64,000 nucleotides of DNA from assembly GCA_900155415.1 (NCBI GenBank), contig LT700187.1, forward strand, positions 2,232,001 to 2,296,000, written 5' to 3'. Positions within the stretch are counted from its first letter, which is position 1, and every line of letters begins with the position of its first letter. The notes beneath the pieces were generated by a model, which was not told the DNA's origin, made no database searches, and saw only the letters and a list, made by a program, of their open reading frames with translations. This document shows positions 9,191 through 17,606 of the stretch, piece by piece. This DNA is from Christensenella massiliensis (GTDB lineage: Bacteria; Bacillota; Clostridia; Christensenellales; Christensenellaceae). Made by a program: the position numbers and the translations under genes.

Positions 9191-10098
9191 CTGCATATCT
9201 TGGGATCGATACAAGCTGTTATACGACGTCTCTTGCAATTGCGAATCAAGAGGGAGAAATTCTGCGTCAATTAAAAATACCGCTTGAGGTTGCACAGGGC
9301 AAAAAAGGCCTTCAGCAATCTCAGGCTGTATTTCTTCATATCAAAAATTTCAGCCGTATGTTTCGAGAGTATCGTCTGCACGATTATGGAAAATTAGGCG
9401 GCATCTGCGTAAGTGAAAGGCCGCGTCCGCAGTGCGGCTCTTATATGCCTGTCTTTACCGTCGGGACCATGCTCGGCGATGCTTTTTCCAGCCTGTCTTC
9501 TGCGCCGGTCACTTATGCTACTCATCAGGAAGGACATCTGTCCGCTGCTCTGATCGGCAATCCGATGCCGGAAAAATTTTTAGCAGCACATGTGTCCGGC
9601 GGAACAACAGAGATCCTTTCTGTTCAGAAATCCGAGGCTTCCTTTCTGATTGATAAAATCGGCGGAACAAAGGATATTGCGGCAGGTCAGTTGATCGACC
9701 GGCTGGGCCAAAAGCTGGCGTTTCCGTTTCCAAGCGGGAAAAGCATCGAGCAGGCCGCCGCAAATGGAGAAGATCTTAAATTAAAAGTCAGTGTCTCTGG
9801 TACTGAAATCAATTTATCCGGGCTTGAGGCGCAGCTTTTCAGGATATTCGATAAAAGCCGTGCAGCCGATCTTTGCTCTTCTGTTTTGCTTGGGATCGCA
9901 CGCACGCTGGAGCTTGCTTTGGAAAGCGCCATATCGGCGACAGGAATAAGGGATGTTCTTTTATTTGGCGGTGTAATATGTAACGGTCTTATCCGTTCCT
10001 ATCTTTCTGATCGATTGGAGCGTGTCCGATTCGCAAAAATAGAATTTTCTTCCGACAATGCGGCTGGTCTCGCCGTTTTGGCGGCTCAAAGGAGGTAA
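9187..10098 (+). CDS. Kae1/TsaD-like domain protein (M22 paralogue)
   Basis: A 303-residue ASKHA-fold protein related to TsaD (tRNA threonylcarbamoyladenosine synthesis). It starts with GIDTSCYTTSLAI and keeps the metal-binding His pair (THQEGH) and the HVSGGTTEIL nucleotide loop. It is shorter and more divergent than housekeeping TsaD (about 340 aa). Clostridia often carry this paralogue in the nusB-xseA region beside a separate tsaD. The start is GTG, overlapping the nusB stop. Enzyme activity is not established for this subfamily, so I do not give the tsaD symbol. Confidence 0.75.
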   Translation: MTAYLGIDTSCYTTSLAIANQEGEILRQLKIPLEVAQGKKGLQQSQAVFLHIKNFSRMFREYRLHDYGKLGGICVSERPRPQCGSYMPVFTVGTMLGDAFSSLSSAPVTYATHQEGHLSAALIGNPMPEKFLAAHVSGGTTEILSVQKSEASFLIDKIGGTKDIAAGQLIDRLGQKLAFPFPSGKSIEQAAANGEDLKLKVSVSGTEINLSGLEAQLFRIFDKSRAADLCSSVLLGIARTLELALESAISATGIRDVLLFGGVICNGLIRSYLSDRLERVRFAKIEFSSDNAAGLAVLAAQRR

Positions 10099-10103
10099 AC
10101 AAA

Positions 10104-10952
10104 ATGAGCGCACAAATTTTAAGCGGAAAAGAGCTTTCCGCAGAAATCAGGGAGCAATTAAAAGAAAGAGTTTCTTTTCTGAAAAAAGAAAAAGGGATCA
10201 CGCCCGGCCTTGCTGTCATTCAGGTGGGGAATGATGGCGGATCTACAGTTTATGTGAACAACAAAGAGAAGGCCTGTGCTGAAGTCGGTATTTATTCCGA
10301 GGTCAACCGTCTCCCGGAGGAGACTACACAGGATGAGTTGCTCGCAATGGTAGAGCGGTATAACAATGAGCCTAAGATCCACGGCTTGCTCGTGCAGCTT
10401 CCTTTACCGCCGCATATCGATGAAACGGAAATATTAAAGGCTATCAAGCCGCAAAAAGATGTAGACGGATTCCATGTCCAAAATGCGGGCAGTTTATTTA
10501 CAGGACTTCCGGGGCTGGTTGCATGCACGCCGAAAGGTATTATCAAGCTCATCAAGAAATCAGGGATCGATATCAGCGGTAAAAACGCGGTCGTGATCGG
10601 GCGCAGCAATATCGTCGGGAAACCAGTGGCGATCTTACTTTTGAACGAAAATGCTACGGTGACGATTTGTCATTCCAAAACGAAAGATCTTCCTAAGATA
10701 TGCGCGCAGGCAGATATTTTGGTCGCGGCAATCGGCAGACCTGAATTTGTGACCGGAGAATTTATTAAGCCGGGAGCTGTTGTGATCGATGTCGGCACTT
10801 CTCGTATAGACGGCAAACTAAAGGGTGACGTCAAATTCGATGAAGCAAGTGAAATAGCAGGATATATCACTCCTGTTCCGGGCGGCGTAGGTCCGATGAC
10901 GATCACAATGCTGATGGAAAACACGATCGATGCCGGAGAAATGTATGGATGA
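10104..10952 (+). CDS. folD: bifunctional methylenetetrahydrofolate dehydrogenase/cyclohydrolase
   Basis: FolD interconverts 5,10-methylene-, methenyl- and 10-formyl-tetrahydrofolate in cytosolic one-carbon metabolism. The 282-residue protein shows the catalytic segment YVNNKEKACAEVGI (with the active-site Lys), VQLPLPPHI, the dinucleotide-binding GRSNIVGKP and the family ending TPVPGGVGPMTITML. The RBS is AGGAGG, 8 bases before the ATG. The stop overlaps the xseA start, continuing the tightly packed operon. Confidence 0.96.
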   Translation: MSAQILSGKELSAEIREQLKERVSFLKKEKGITPGLAVIQVGNDGGSTVYVNNKEKACAEVGIYSEVNRLPEETTQDELLAMVERYNNEPKIHGLLVQLPLPPHIDETEILKAIKPQKDVDGFHVQNAGSLFTGLPGLVACTPKGIIKLIKKSGIDISGKNAVVIGRSNIVGKPVAILLLNENATVTICHSKTKDLPKICAQADILVAAIGRPEFVTGEFIKPGAVVIDVGTSRIDGKLKGDVKFDEASEIAGYITPVPGGVGPMTITMLMENTIDAGEMYG

Positions 10953-12150
10953 CCTTGTTCTTTCCGTTTATGAACTGAACAGTTATGTTTCCGATAAGCT
11001 GTCCAGCGATCCTTTTCTGGAGGAAATATGGGTACGCGGAGAAGTGACCGATGTCAATCTGCGGCACAATACTTTGTTTTTTGTGCTAAAAGATGACGCG
11101 GCCTCCGTTAGCTGCATGTTGTTTGACTGCGCGGAGGCGATCGAGTGTGCCGATGCCATCGTGGAAGGACAGACCATACTGGTCCGCGGAGAGATATCTC
11201 TTTACCGGAAAAATGGAAATTACCGTATTATCGTAAAGGAAGTTCAGCAGATTGGATTAGGGGAATTATATGCCCGTTTTGAGCGGATCCGGGCCCGGCT
11301 AGATAAGCTTGGTGTCTTTGATGAGGCACGAAAGCGGAAATTACCGCCTTATCCTCGGAAAATTGCTGTCGTTACATCGGCGCAGGGTGCAGCCATTCAA
11401 GATATCAGGAATATCGCGCAGCGCAGAAATCCTCAGGTAAAGCTGGTTCTGTATCCAGTTAAAGTACAAGGACCGGATGCGCCTGCGGATATTGTGCGAG
11501 GAATTGAGTATTTTAATGAAAACAGCGACGCGGATATTTTGATCGTCGGAAGAGGCGGCGGAAGCGCGGAAGATTTGGCCGCCTTTAACGAGGAGGCTGT
11601 TGTTATGAGTGTGTACCGTTCGCGGATCCCGGTCGTCAGTGCAGTCGGTCATGAAACTGATTTCACACTGTGCGATATGGCGGCAGATCTGCGGGCACCC
11701 ACACCTTCCGCAGCAGCCGAGCTATGCATTCCGGCGCGCGACGATATTTATTCCCACATACTTTCTCTGCGGGAGGGAATCACACAAAGGCTTTTTCAGA
11801 TATTATACGAGAAAAAGACGGTTTTTGAGCAGTATCGCCAGTTTTTGCGCAGAGACCTTCTTATGTTTCGTATTTCACACGCCCGGTCTCTGGCCGATTC
11901 TAACCGTGAATTCTTAAAAAACGCTGTCTTTCAGCTTTATAAAAACCGTAAAATGCAGTATAATGGTTATAAAGGAACGATTGAAAATCTTAGCCCTATC
12001 AGCGCATTTGAGCGCGGATATTCTGTTGCCATGTATCGCGGAACAGAATTGCGCAGCATAAACAGCGTAGGGGAGGGAGACGAGATCGAGATCATTTTAA
12101 AAGATGGTTCGATCAAAACGCGTGTCATAAGGAGCATAAGCAATGCCTGA
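10945..12150 (+). CDS. xseA: exodeoxyribonuclease VII large subunit
   Basis: Exo VII degrades single-stranded DNA in both directions with XseB. The 401-residue protein has an N-terminal OB fold (about 1-100), the conserved GRGGGSAEDLAAFNEE and the catalytic-core SAVGHETDFTL, then a long coiled coil. The ATG at 10945 is chosen because GGAG at 10934 is correctly spaced for it; an in-frame ATG at 10930 is less well placed. It overlaps folD by 8 bases and xseB by 8 bases. Confidence 0.95.
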   Translation: MDDLVLSVYELNSYVSDKLSSDPFLEEIWVRGEVTDVNLRHNTLFFVLKDDAASVSCMLFDCAEAIECADAIVEGQTILVRGEISLYRKNGNYRIIVKEVQQIGLGELYARFERIRARLDKLGVFDEARKRKLPPYPRKIAVVTSAQGAAIQDIRNIAQRRNPQVKLVLYPVKVQGPDAPADIVRGIEYFNENSDADILIVGRGGGSAEDLAAFNEEAVVMSVYRSRIPVVSAVGHETDFTLCDMAADLRAPTPSAAAELCIPARDDIYSHILSLREGITQRLFQILYEKKTVFEQYRQFLRRDLLMFRISHARSLADSNREFLKNAVFQLYKNRKMQYNGYKGTIENLSPISAFERGYSVAMYRGTELRSINSVGEGDEIEIILKDGSIKTRVIRSISNA

Positions 12151-12337
12151 AAAAGACCTTGAAGCTTATCTGGATGAATTAAAAAAAATATCGGAACAAA
12201 TCTCCGATGAAAATATCAAGCTGGCGGATGCCGTTTCTCTATATAAGAAAGGAATGGCCGCTGCGGATAAAGCTTCCGGAATATTAGAAAAATTCGAACA
12301 AGAACTTGAAATTGTCCAAGATGAAAGCGAGGAATAA
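12143..12337 (+). CDS. xseB: exodeoxyribonuclease VII small subunit
   Basis: A 64-residue helical protein, MPEKDLEAYLDELKKISEQI, of standard XseB length and pattern (KLADAVSLYKKGM...). It binds the XseA coiled coil to form active Exo VII. It overlaps the xseA end by 8 bases, consistent with coupled translation and stoichiometric assembly. Confidence 0.93.
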   Translation: MPEKDLEAYLDELKKISEQISDENIKLADAVSLYKKGMAAADKASGILEKFEQELEIVQDESEE

Positions 12338-12341
12338 AAAT

Positions 12342-13223
12342 ATGCCGGAGATCCTGAACAAATATACGGAGATCATCAATACACGTCTGAAGGAATTGCT
12401 GGATTTGAAGCAGGTGCATCCTGTCATTAAGGATGCGATGAATTACAGCGTTATGGCAGGAGGAAAGCGCCTCAGACCGACGCTCAATATCATGGCGAAT
12501 GCCCTTCTTTCCGGGAATGTACGGGAAACGCTTGATATTGCATGCGCCATTGAGATAATACACACCTATTCTCTGGTCCATGATGATCTTCCTGCGATGG
12601 ACAACGACGACCTGCGGCGCGGAAAACCGACGAGCCATGTTATGTTCGGAGAAGCTTTTGCCGTGCTGTGCGGAGATGCCCTCCTCAATTTTGCGTATGA
12701 GGTCATGATGAAAAACGCGCTTCGTCATGCTTCCAATATGGATTCCCACCTAAAGGCCATGCTTGAAGTTGCTACCGGCGCTGGTGTGTACGGCATGATT
12801 ACCGGTCAGTGCGGAGATATCGAAAATGAGGGGCAAATTTTAACAGAAGCAGAACTCAAACAGGTGCACGAGCATAAAACCGGCGCTATGATAAAGTCAT
12901 CGCTTCTTTCCGGTCTGCTGTTATGCGACCCGCGACAGGAGTATATCGATGCCCTCACCGTTTATGGCAATAATATCGGGCTGACATTCCAGATCATTGA
13001 CGATGTACTCGATATCGTCGGAGACAGTAAAAAGATGGGGAAAACGCTCGGTAAGGATAAGACCTCCAAAAAGTTTACTTTTCCCACTTTATACGGAATA
13101 GAGAAATCTATGAAGATCGCGGAAGAGAAAACGGAGGAAGCTGTAAATGCTCTCACAATTTTCGGAACACGCGGAAAAGAGCTTACAGATCTTGCTTATT
13201 TTATCTTGAAACGGGAAAGATAA
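12342..13223 (+). CDS. ispA: polyprenyl (farnesyl/geranyl) diphosphate synthase
   Basis: A trans-prenyltransferase of 293 residues making C15 or C20 prenyl diphosphates for undecaprenol and quinone synthesis. The first Asp-rich motif DDLPAMDNDDLRRG is at 81-94, GGKRLRP at 40-46, and the second motif DDVLD near 217-221. The frame is open upstream to 12306 but the ATG at 12342, following the GAGG at 12329-12332, gives the conserved N-terminus. The xseB-ispA pairing is typical of Firmicutes, where dxs often follows; here cmk follows instead. Confidence 0.9.
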   Translation: MPEILNKYTEIINTRLKELLDLKQVHPVIKDAMNYSVMAGGKRLRPTLNIMANALLSGNVRETLDIACAIEIIHTYSLVHDDLPAMDNDDLRRGKPTSHVMFGEAFAVLCGDALLNFAYEVMMKNALRHASNMDSHLKAMLEVATGAGVYGMITGQCGDIENEGQILTEAELKQVHEHKTGAMIKSSLLSGLLLCDPRQEYIDALTVYGNNIGLTFQIIDDVLDIVGDSKKMGKTLGKDKTSKKFTFPTLYGIEKSMKIAEEKTEEAVNALTIFGTRGKELTDLAYFILKRER

Positions 13224-13234
13224 CGAGTGCGGAT

Positions 13235-13900
13235 ATGAAAATAGCGATAGATGGCCCGGCCGGCGCCGGAAAGAGCACCGTTGCTAAGGCTGTGGCCCAA
13301 AAACTAAACTTGAATTATCTCGACACGGGCGCAATGTACCGTGCCGCAGCCTATGCGATGTTAAAACGGGGGATCGAGCCGTCCGACCGTACGGCTGTCC
13401 TTTCGGCGCTTCCTTCTCTCTCAATGGAAATCGTTTATGATGCGGGCAGCCAAAAGGTGATCGCAGACGGGGAGGATGTGACTCCGTTTATCCGTACAGC
13501 ACGCATTTCAAAGGGCGCAAGCGATATTGCCGTCATTCCCGAGGTGCGCTTGAAGCTTGTGGACCTGCAGCGCAATGCCGCACAGCACTATGATATCGTT
13601 ATGGACGGAAGGGATATCGGCACCTATGTTCTCCCTGATGCAGATATCAAATTTTTCATCACCGCCTCTCCGCGTGAACGCGCACGAAGGCGGTTTCTCG
13701 AGTTAAAAGAAACTGTTCCGGAAGCAGATATCGATGAAATCGAGCGGGATATCATCGCACGTGACAAGACGGATTCTACGCGTGAATTTGCACCGCTTCG
13801 TCAGGCGGAAGATGCTATTCTTGTCGATACGACAGATATGAACAGAGAACAAGTGATCGATTTTGTTTCTGGGCTGATTGCCGAAAAAAAGCGGAGATAG
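13235..13900 (+). CDS. cmk: (d)CMP kinase
   Basis: A 221-residue cytidylate kinase phosphorylating CMP and dCMP with ATP. The P-loop GPAGAGKST is at 7-15, followed by YLDTGAMYRA, the CMP-binding MDGRDIGTYVLPDA and the Arg-rich lid ERARRRFLEL. The cmk-plsC-ispH/rpsA order is conserved in Clostridia. The Shine-Dalgarno site is weak here, suggesting coupling to upstream translation. Confidence 0.96.
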   Translation: MKIAIDGPAGAGKSTVAKAVAQKLNLNYLDTGAMYRAAAYAMLKRGIEPSDRTAVLSALPSLSMEIVYDAGSQKVIADGEDVTPFIRTARISKGASDIAVIPEVRLKLVDLQRNAAQHYDIVMDGRDIGTYVLPDADIKFFITASPRERARRRFLELKETVPEADIDEIERDIIARDKTDSTREFAPLRQAEDAILVDTTDMNREQVIDFVSGLIAEKKRR

Positions 13901-13908
13901 GAATTATC

Positions 13909-14505
13909 ATGGTATATTTTCTTGCGCGTGTGTTTGCTTATATTGTTCTGATGCCTATTTTTTTTGTACGGGTCCTCCACAAAGAAAATCTGCGCATACA
14001 CGGAGGATGCGTCGTTATTTGCAATCATATCTCTAATTGGGATCCCATTGTCCTTGGTCATAGTGTGAAGACACAGCCTGTCTGCTATATGGCGAAAGAA
14101 GAATTGTTTCGCAACAAAGTGGCAAATTGGTTTTTGAGGCATCTTCACGCGATTCCCGTAGCCCGTGGTAAAAGCGACCTAAAAGCGGTAAAAACGGGGT
14201 TGTCTGCACTGAAAAGCGGAAAAATATTGGGAATATTCCCGGAGGGTCATCGAAGTGAAACGGGTGAGCTGCTTCCGTTCGAGCCGGGTGCTGCGTTGAT
14301 GGCGCTGAGGGCCGGTGTTCCCGTAGTTCCTGTATATATCAGCGGTAATTATAAGCTGTTTCACCAAATAAAGCTCTATACGCATCCTGCTATTGATTTG
14401 AAAGAGATCGTCGGCGATAAGACGAACAGCGCCGCGATCGAGCAGGCAACAGAATATCTGCAGGCCGTGATGGCCGAATTAAAGGAAAGCGCATGTCAAA
14501 AATAA
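13909..14505 (+). CDS. plsC: 1-acyl-sn-glycerol-3-phosphate acyltransferase
   Basis: PlsC acylates lysophosphatidic acid to phosphatidic acid at the inner membrane face. The 198-residue protein has a hydrophobic N-terminal segment (3-22), the catalytic NHISNWD motif (H40, D45), and the substrate-binding FPEGHRSETG near 108-117. It lies between cmk and the ispH-rpsA gene, overlapping the latter by 13 bases. Confidence 0.93.
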   Translation: MVYFLARVFAYIVLMPIFFVRVLHKENLRIHGGCVVICNHISNWDPIVLGHSVKTQPVCYMAKEELFRNKVANWFLRHLHAIPVARGKSDLKAVKTGLSALKSGKILGIFPEGHRSETGELLPFEPGAALMALRAGVPVVPVYISGNYKLFHQIKLYTHPAIDLKEIVGDKTNSAAIEQATEYLQAVMAELKESACQK

Positions 14506-16595
14506 TCGTAGCTCAAAATGCAGGCTTCTGCTTCGGTGTCGCACGGGCAGTGGATACCGTAAATGAAACGATCGGAAAATATGAACACATCTATACCTAT
14601 GGGGAACTGATCCACAACAAAGATGTCATTGCCGATTTGGAAAAAAAGGGCGTGCTGGTAACAGAGGATATAGATTCCATACCGCAGACGGAACGCACGG
14701 TCGTTGTGATTCGCTCTCATGGCGTTTCCAAAGCGGTATATGAAAAGATAAAGCAATGCGGCTTTGAGGTGTTAGACCTTACGTGCCCGTTTGTTGCACG
14801 GATCCATAGCCGTGTGATAGAGGCGGGAGATATGCCCGTTATCATTATAGGCGCTGAAAATCATCCTGAAGTGATCGGGATCAAAGGCTGGGCGCAGGGA
14901 AAGGTATATATTGTGGGGAGCGCCGCAGAAGCCGAAAAGGTTCCGTTCCTCGAAGCTGCGCTTGTTGTCGCACAGACGACGATCACTCACAGGCTGTGGG
15001 ATGAGGTGGTTTCTGCGCTAAAGACGCGCATTCGCCAACTCGATTTGTTCAATTCTATCTGTGATACCACGCAAAAGCGGCAGAAAGAGGCAGTGGAGCT
15101 GGCCCGCGCTTCCGATATCGTGCTTGTAGTAGGAGGAAGACATTCCTCCAATACGGAAAAATTATATCAGCTTTGCAGAAGGCATTGCGAAAAAACCTAT
15201 TACATAGACAATATCGCACAACTTCCACTTGAAAAAGTGACGAATCATGTTATAATAAGTATTGTCGCCGGTGCATCGACACCGGATTGGTTAATTAGGG
15301 AGGTAAAGACACTTATGAGCGATGTCGAAAAAGTAGTGGATACGACTGAAAATATGGAGGAACAGGAAGTAGTATCCACCGAGCAAGAACAATCACAAGC
15401 AAACGAGGATTTCATGGCTGAAATTGAAAAATCGTTTGTATATATTAAGAGAGGGCAGATCGTGACCGGAACGGTTGTTCAGATTTCCGACAGTGAAATA
15501 TGTGTCAATATTGGCTATAAATCTGACGGTATCATCAAAAAAGAGAACCTTACCGCCGCCGGAGACGAAAATCCGATGGACCTGTTCAAGGTAGGCGATG
15601 AGATCGAGGCGGAAGTCGTCACTCTCAATGATGGGGAGGGAAATGTTGTCCTTTCCAGAAAATCTATTGAATCCAAATTGAAATGGAAAGAACTGGTAGA
15701 ATCGCTGGACGAAAATGCAGTTTATACTGTAAAAGTCGATAAAGTTGTCAAGGGTGGTGTTCTTGCAAAGCTGGACGGCTACGATGCGTTTATCCCGGCT
15801 TCACAGCTTTCTCTTCGTTATGTTGAGGATTTAAGTGAATTTGTTGGACAGGAGCTTGAGGTCAATATCATCGAAGCTGATAAGCGTCAGAGACGTTTTG
15901 TTTTATCGCACAAAAATATTCTGAAAGCACAGGCGGAGGAGCAGGAGAAGAAGCTTTATGAAACCTTTAAGAAAGGTGACAAGGTCACCGGAAAGGTGAA
16001 ACGTCTGACGGATTTCGGCGCTTTTGTCGATATCGGCGGAATCGATGGGCTTCTTCATATCACTGACATTTCGTGGGTCAAGATCAAGCATCCGTCGGAT
16101 GTCTTGAATGTAGGCGATGAAATCGAGGTTTTGATTTTAAATGTCGATCCTGAGAAAAAACGGATTTCTCTTGGTCTCAAGCAGCTTTCACCGAAGCCAT
16201 GGGATCTCGTTCCTGAAAAATATATCGTAGGAGATACCGTCGAAGGAACCGTTGTTCGTATCATGCCATTCGGTGCATTTGTATCGCTTGAGCCTACCAT
16301 TGATGGCTTGGTGCACATTTCTCAAGTAACGAACAGGCGTCTTGAGAAAGTTGAGGAAGAGTTGCGTATAGGCGATAAAGTGACTGCTAAAATCATGGAG
16401 GTGAATCCCGCCAAAAAGCGTATCAGCCTGAGTATTCGTGCGCTGATGGACGAGCCTGAAAAGCCTGCGAAGAAAGATGACGATTCCAAAGATCGGGAAG
16501 AGAAGTTCCATTATGAAATTCCTCCGGTCGAGGAAGCAACTTCTTCTCTGGCGGATTTCTTCCCGAAAATGGACGGCAACGAAGATAACGAATAA
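14493..16595 (+). CDS. ispH-rpsA: IspH (HMBPP reductase) - ribosomal protein S1 fusion
   Basis: A single 700-residue frame joins two proteins. Residues 1 to about 282 are IspH, the Fe-S enzyme making IPP/DMAPP in the MEP pathway; its three cluster Cys are in GFCFGV, DLTCPFV and NSICDTT. After an acidic linker (about 283-310) come four S1 RNA-binding domains starting near 318, 405, 490 and 575 (for example GKVKRLTDFGAFVDIGGIDGLLH). The linker contains an internal ATG (15315) but the frame is uninterrupted. Such fusions are known in Clostridia. The Lys/Asp-rich tail ends at a strong terminator. Confidence 0.95.
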   Translation: MSKIIVAQNAGFCFGVARAVDTVNETIGKYEHIYTYGELIHNKDVIADLEKKGVLVTEDIDSIPQTERTVVVIRSHGVSKAVYEKIKQCGFEVLDLTCPFVARIHSRVIEAGDMPVIIIGAENHPEVIGIKGWAQGKVYIVGSAAEAEKVPFLEAALVVAQTTITHRLWDEVVSALKTRIRQLDLFNSICDTTQKRQKEAVELARASDIVLVVGGRHSSNTEKLYQLCRRHCEKTYYIDNIAQLPLEKVTNHVIISIVAGASTPDWLIREVKTLMSDVEKVVDTTENMEEQEVVSTEQEQSQANEDFMAEIEKSFVYIKRGQIVTGTVVQISDSEICVNIGYKSDGIIKKENLTAAGDENPMDLFKVGDEIEAEVVTLNDGEGNVVLSRKSIESKLKWKELVESLDENAVYTVKVDKVVKGGVLAKLDGYDAFIPASQLSLRYVEDLSEFVGQELEVNIIEADKRQRRFVLSHKNILKAQAEEQEKKLYETFKKGDKVTGKVKRLTDFGAFVDIGGIDGLLHITDISWVKIKHPSDVLNVGDEIEVLILNVDPEKKRISLGLKQLSPKPWDLVPEKYIVGDTVEGTVVRIMPFGAFVSLEPTIDGLVHISQVTNRRLEKVEEELRIGDKVTAKIMEVNPAKKRISLSIRALMDEPEKPAKKDDDSKDREEKFHYEIPPVEEATSSLADFFPKMDGNEDNE

Positions 16596-16617
16596 TTTGT
16601 GATAAGCTTAATATGCT

Positions 16618-16648
16618 GCAAAAAGACCGCAAAATGCGGTCTTTTTGC
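16618..16648 (+). terminator. intrinsic terminator of the ispH-rpsA operon
   Basis: A perfect 13-bp stem (16618-16630 with 16636-16648) around an AAAAT loop. The descending arm contains five T residues. It lies 22 bases after the rpsA stop. Confidence 0.9.
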
Positions 16649-16707
16649 GTGTCTCTTCCTTTAAAGATTTTCTTATTATAAAATCTCAAAAAAAGCGAGA
16701 AAAAGTA

Positions 16708-16736
16708 TTGACTTTTAATCCGAATTAAAGTATATT
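16708..16736 (+). promoter_or_regulatory. promoter of the tRNA cluster
   Basis: TTGACT (16708-16713), a 17-base spacer and TATATT (16731-16736), about 30 bases before the first tRNA. A near-consensus sigma-A promoter suited to stable RNA expression. Confidence 0.8.
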
Positions 16737-16766
16737 ATAAAGCGTCGCAAATAACGGAGTATGCTT

Positions 16767-16843
16767 CGGGGTGTAGCGCAGTTTGGTAGCGCACGTGCTT
16801 TGGGAGCATGGGGCCGGGGGTTCGAGTCCCTCCACCCCGACCA
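16767..16843 (+). tRNA. tRNA-Pro (TGG)
   Basis: Full cloverleaf: acceptor CGGGGTG/CACCCCG, anticodon TGG at 16801-16803, T-loop TTCGAGT, encoded CCA end. First of eight co-transcribed tRNAs. Confidence 0.96.
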
Positions 16844-16870
16844 ACAAGCTCTTCCCCGAATTTGCACAAT

Positions 16871-16945
16871 GGCCCCATGGTCAAGCGGTCAAGACATCGC
16901 CCTTTCACGGCGGTAACCCGGGTTCGATTCCCGGTGGGGTCACCA
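16871..16945 (+). tRNA. tRNA-Glu (TTC)
   Basis: Acceptor GGCCCCA/TGGGGTC, anticodon TTC at 16904-16906 in loop CTTTCAC, T-loop TTCGATT, encoded CCA. Confidence 0.95.
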
Positions 16946-16982
16946 TTAGCTTTTGAGCAGGGTTTACTCTTAATTTGCTTGC

Positions 16983-17059
16983 GGGCCCTTAGCTCAGTTG
17001 GTCAGAGCGGTCGGCTCATAACCGATTGGTCCGGGGTTCGAGTCCCTGAGGGCCCACCA
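16983..17059 (+). tRNA. tRNA with CAT anticodon (elongator Met or Ile2)
   Basis: Acceptor GGGCCCT/AGGGCCC, anticodon CAT at 17017-17019 in loop CTCATAA, encoded CCA. The anticodon stem lacks the three G-C pairs of initiator tRNA. The CTCATAA loop is found in both elongator Met and lysidine-modified Ile2 tRNAs, so identity between these is open. Confidence 0.9.
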
Positions 17060-17122
17060 ATAGAGCAAAAGCCCATCTGGCTTGGAGAGTGAACACGCAT
17101 GGCAGGACCCGCTGCCAAAGTT

Positions 17123-17199
17123 GGCCTGGTAGTTCAGTTGGTTAGAACGCTAGCCTGTCACGCTAGAGGTCGAGAGTTCGAGTCTCTTCCAGGTCGCCA
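17123..17199 (+). tRNA. tRNA-Asp (GTC)
   Basis: Acceptor GGCCTGG/CCAGGTC, anticodon GTC at 17157-17159, discriminator G, encoded CCA. Confidence 0.95.
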
Positions 17200-17203
17200 A
17201 CAT

Positions 17204-17279
17204 GCCTCTGTAGCTCAGTCGGTAGAGCAGGGGACTGAAAATCCCCGTGTCGGTGGTTCGATTCCGCCCGGAGGCACCA
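17204..17279 (+). tRNA. tRNA-Phe (GAA)
   Basis: Acceptor GCCTCTG/CGGAGGC, anticodon GAA at 17237-17239, T-loop TTCGATT, encoded CCA. Only four bases separate it from tRNA-Asp. Confidence 0.95.
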
Positions 17280-17288
17280 TTTACACCA

Positions 17289-17364
17289 GCTGGTGTAGCT
17301 CAATTGGCAGAGCAGCTGATTTGTAATCAGCAGGTTGCGGGTTCAAGTCCCATCACCAGCTCCA
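17289..17364 (+). tRNA. tRNA-Thr (TGT)
   Basis: Acceptor GCTGGTG/CACCAGC, anticodon TGT at 17322-17324 within loop TTTGTAA, encoded CCA. Confidence 0.95.
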
Positions 17365-17369
17365 AATGT

Positions 17370-17454
17370 GGAGAGATTCCCGAGTGGCTAAAGGGAGCAG
17401 ACTGTAAATCTGCCGGCGACGCCTTCGATGGTTCGAATCCATCTCTCTCCACCA
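17370..17454 (+). tRNA. tRNA-Tyr (GTA)
   Basis: A class II tRNA with a long variable arm; acceptor GGAGAGA/TCTCTCC, anticodon GTA at 17404-17406, encoded CCA. Confidence 0.95.
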
Positions 17455-17459
17455 ATTTT

Positions 17460-17546
17460 GCGGATATGGCGGAATTGGCAGACGCGCACGGTTCAGGTCC
17501 GTGTGAAGGCAACTTCATGGAGGTTCAAGTCCTCTTATCCGCACCA
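17460..17546 (+). tRNA. tRNA-Leu (CAG)
   Basis: A class II tRNA with a long variable arm; acceptor GCGGATA/TATCCGC, anticodon CAG at 17494-17496, encoded CCA. Last gene of the cluster. Confidence 0.95.
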
Positions 17547-17549
17547 TGG

Positions 17550-17602
17550 CGAGTGTTCTTATAGCATTTGAAAAGCTGTAAGAACACTCGTCTTTTTCTT
17601 TT
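17550..17602 (+). terminator. terminator of the tRNA cluster
   Basis: A perfect 12-bp stem (CGAGTGTTCTTA at 17550-17561 with TAAGAACACTCG at 17579-17590) followed by TCTTTTTCTTTTG. The mobile element begins immediately after this T-run. Confidence 0.9.
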
Positions 17603-17606
17603 GTTT

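Noticed and set aside
16808-17564. Several open frames across the tRNA cluster
   Set aside because: The sequence is fully accounted for by tRNA cloverleaves; the peptides contain translated tRNA motifs such as GSNPSLS and RFPVGSP.
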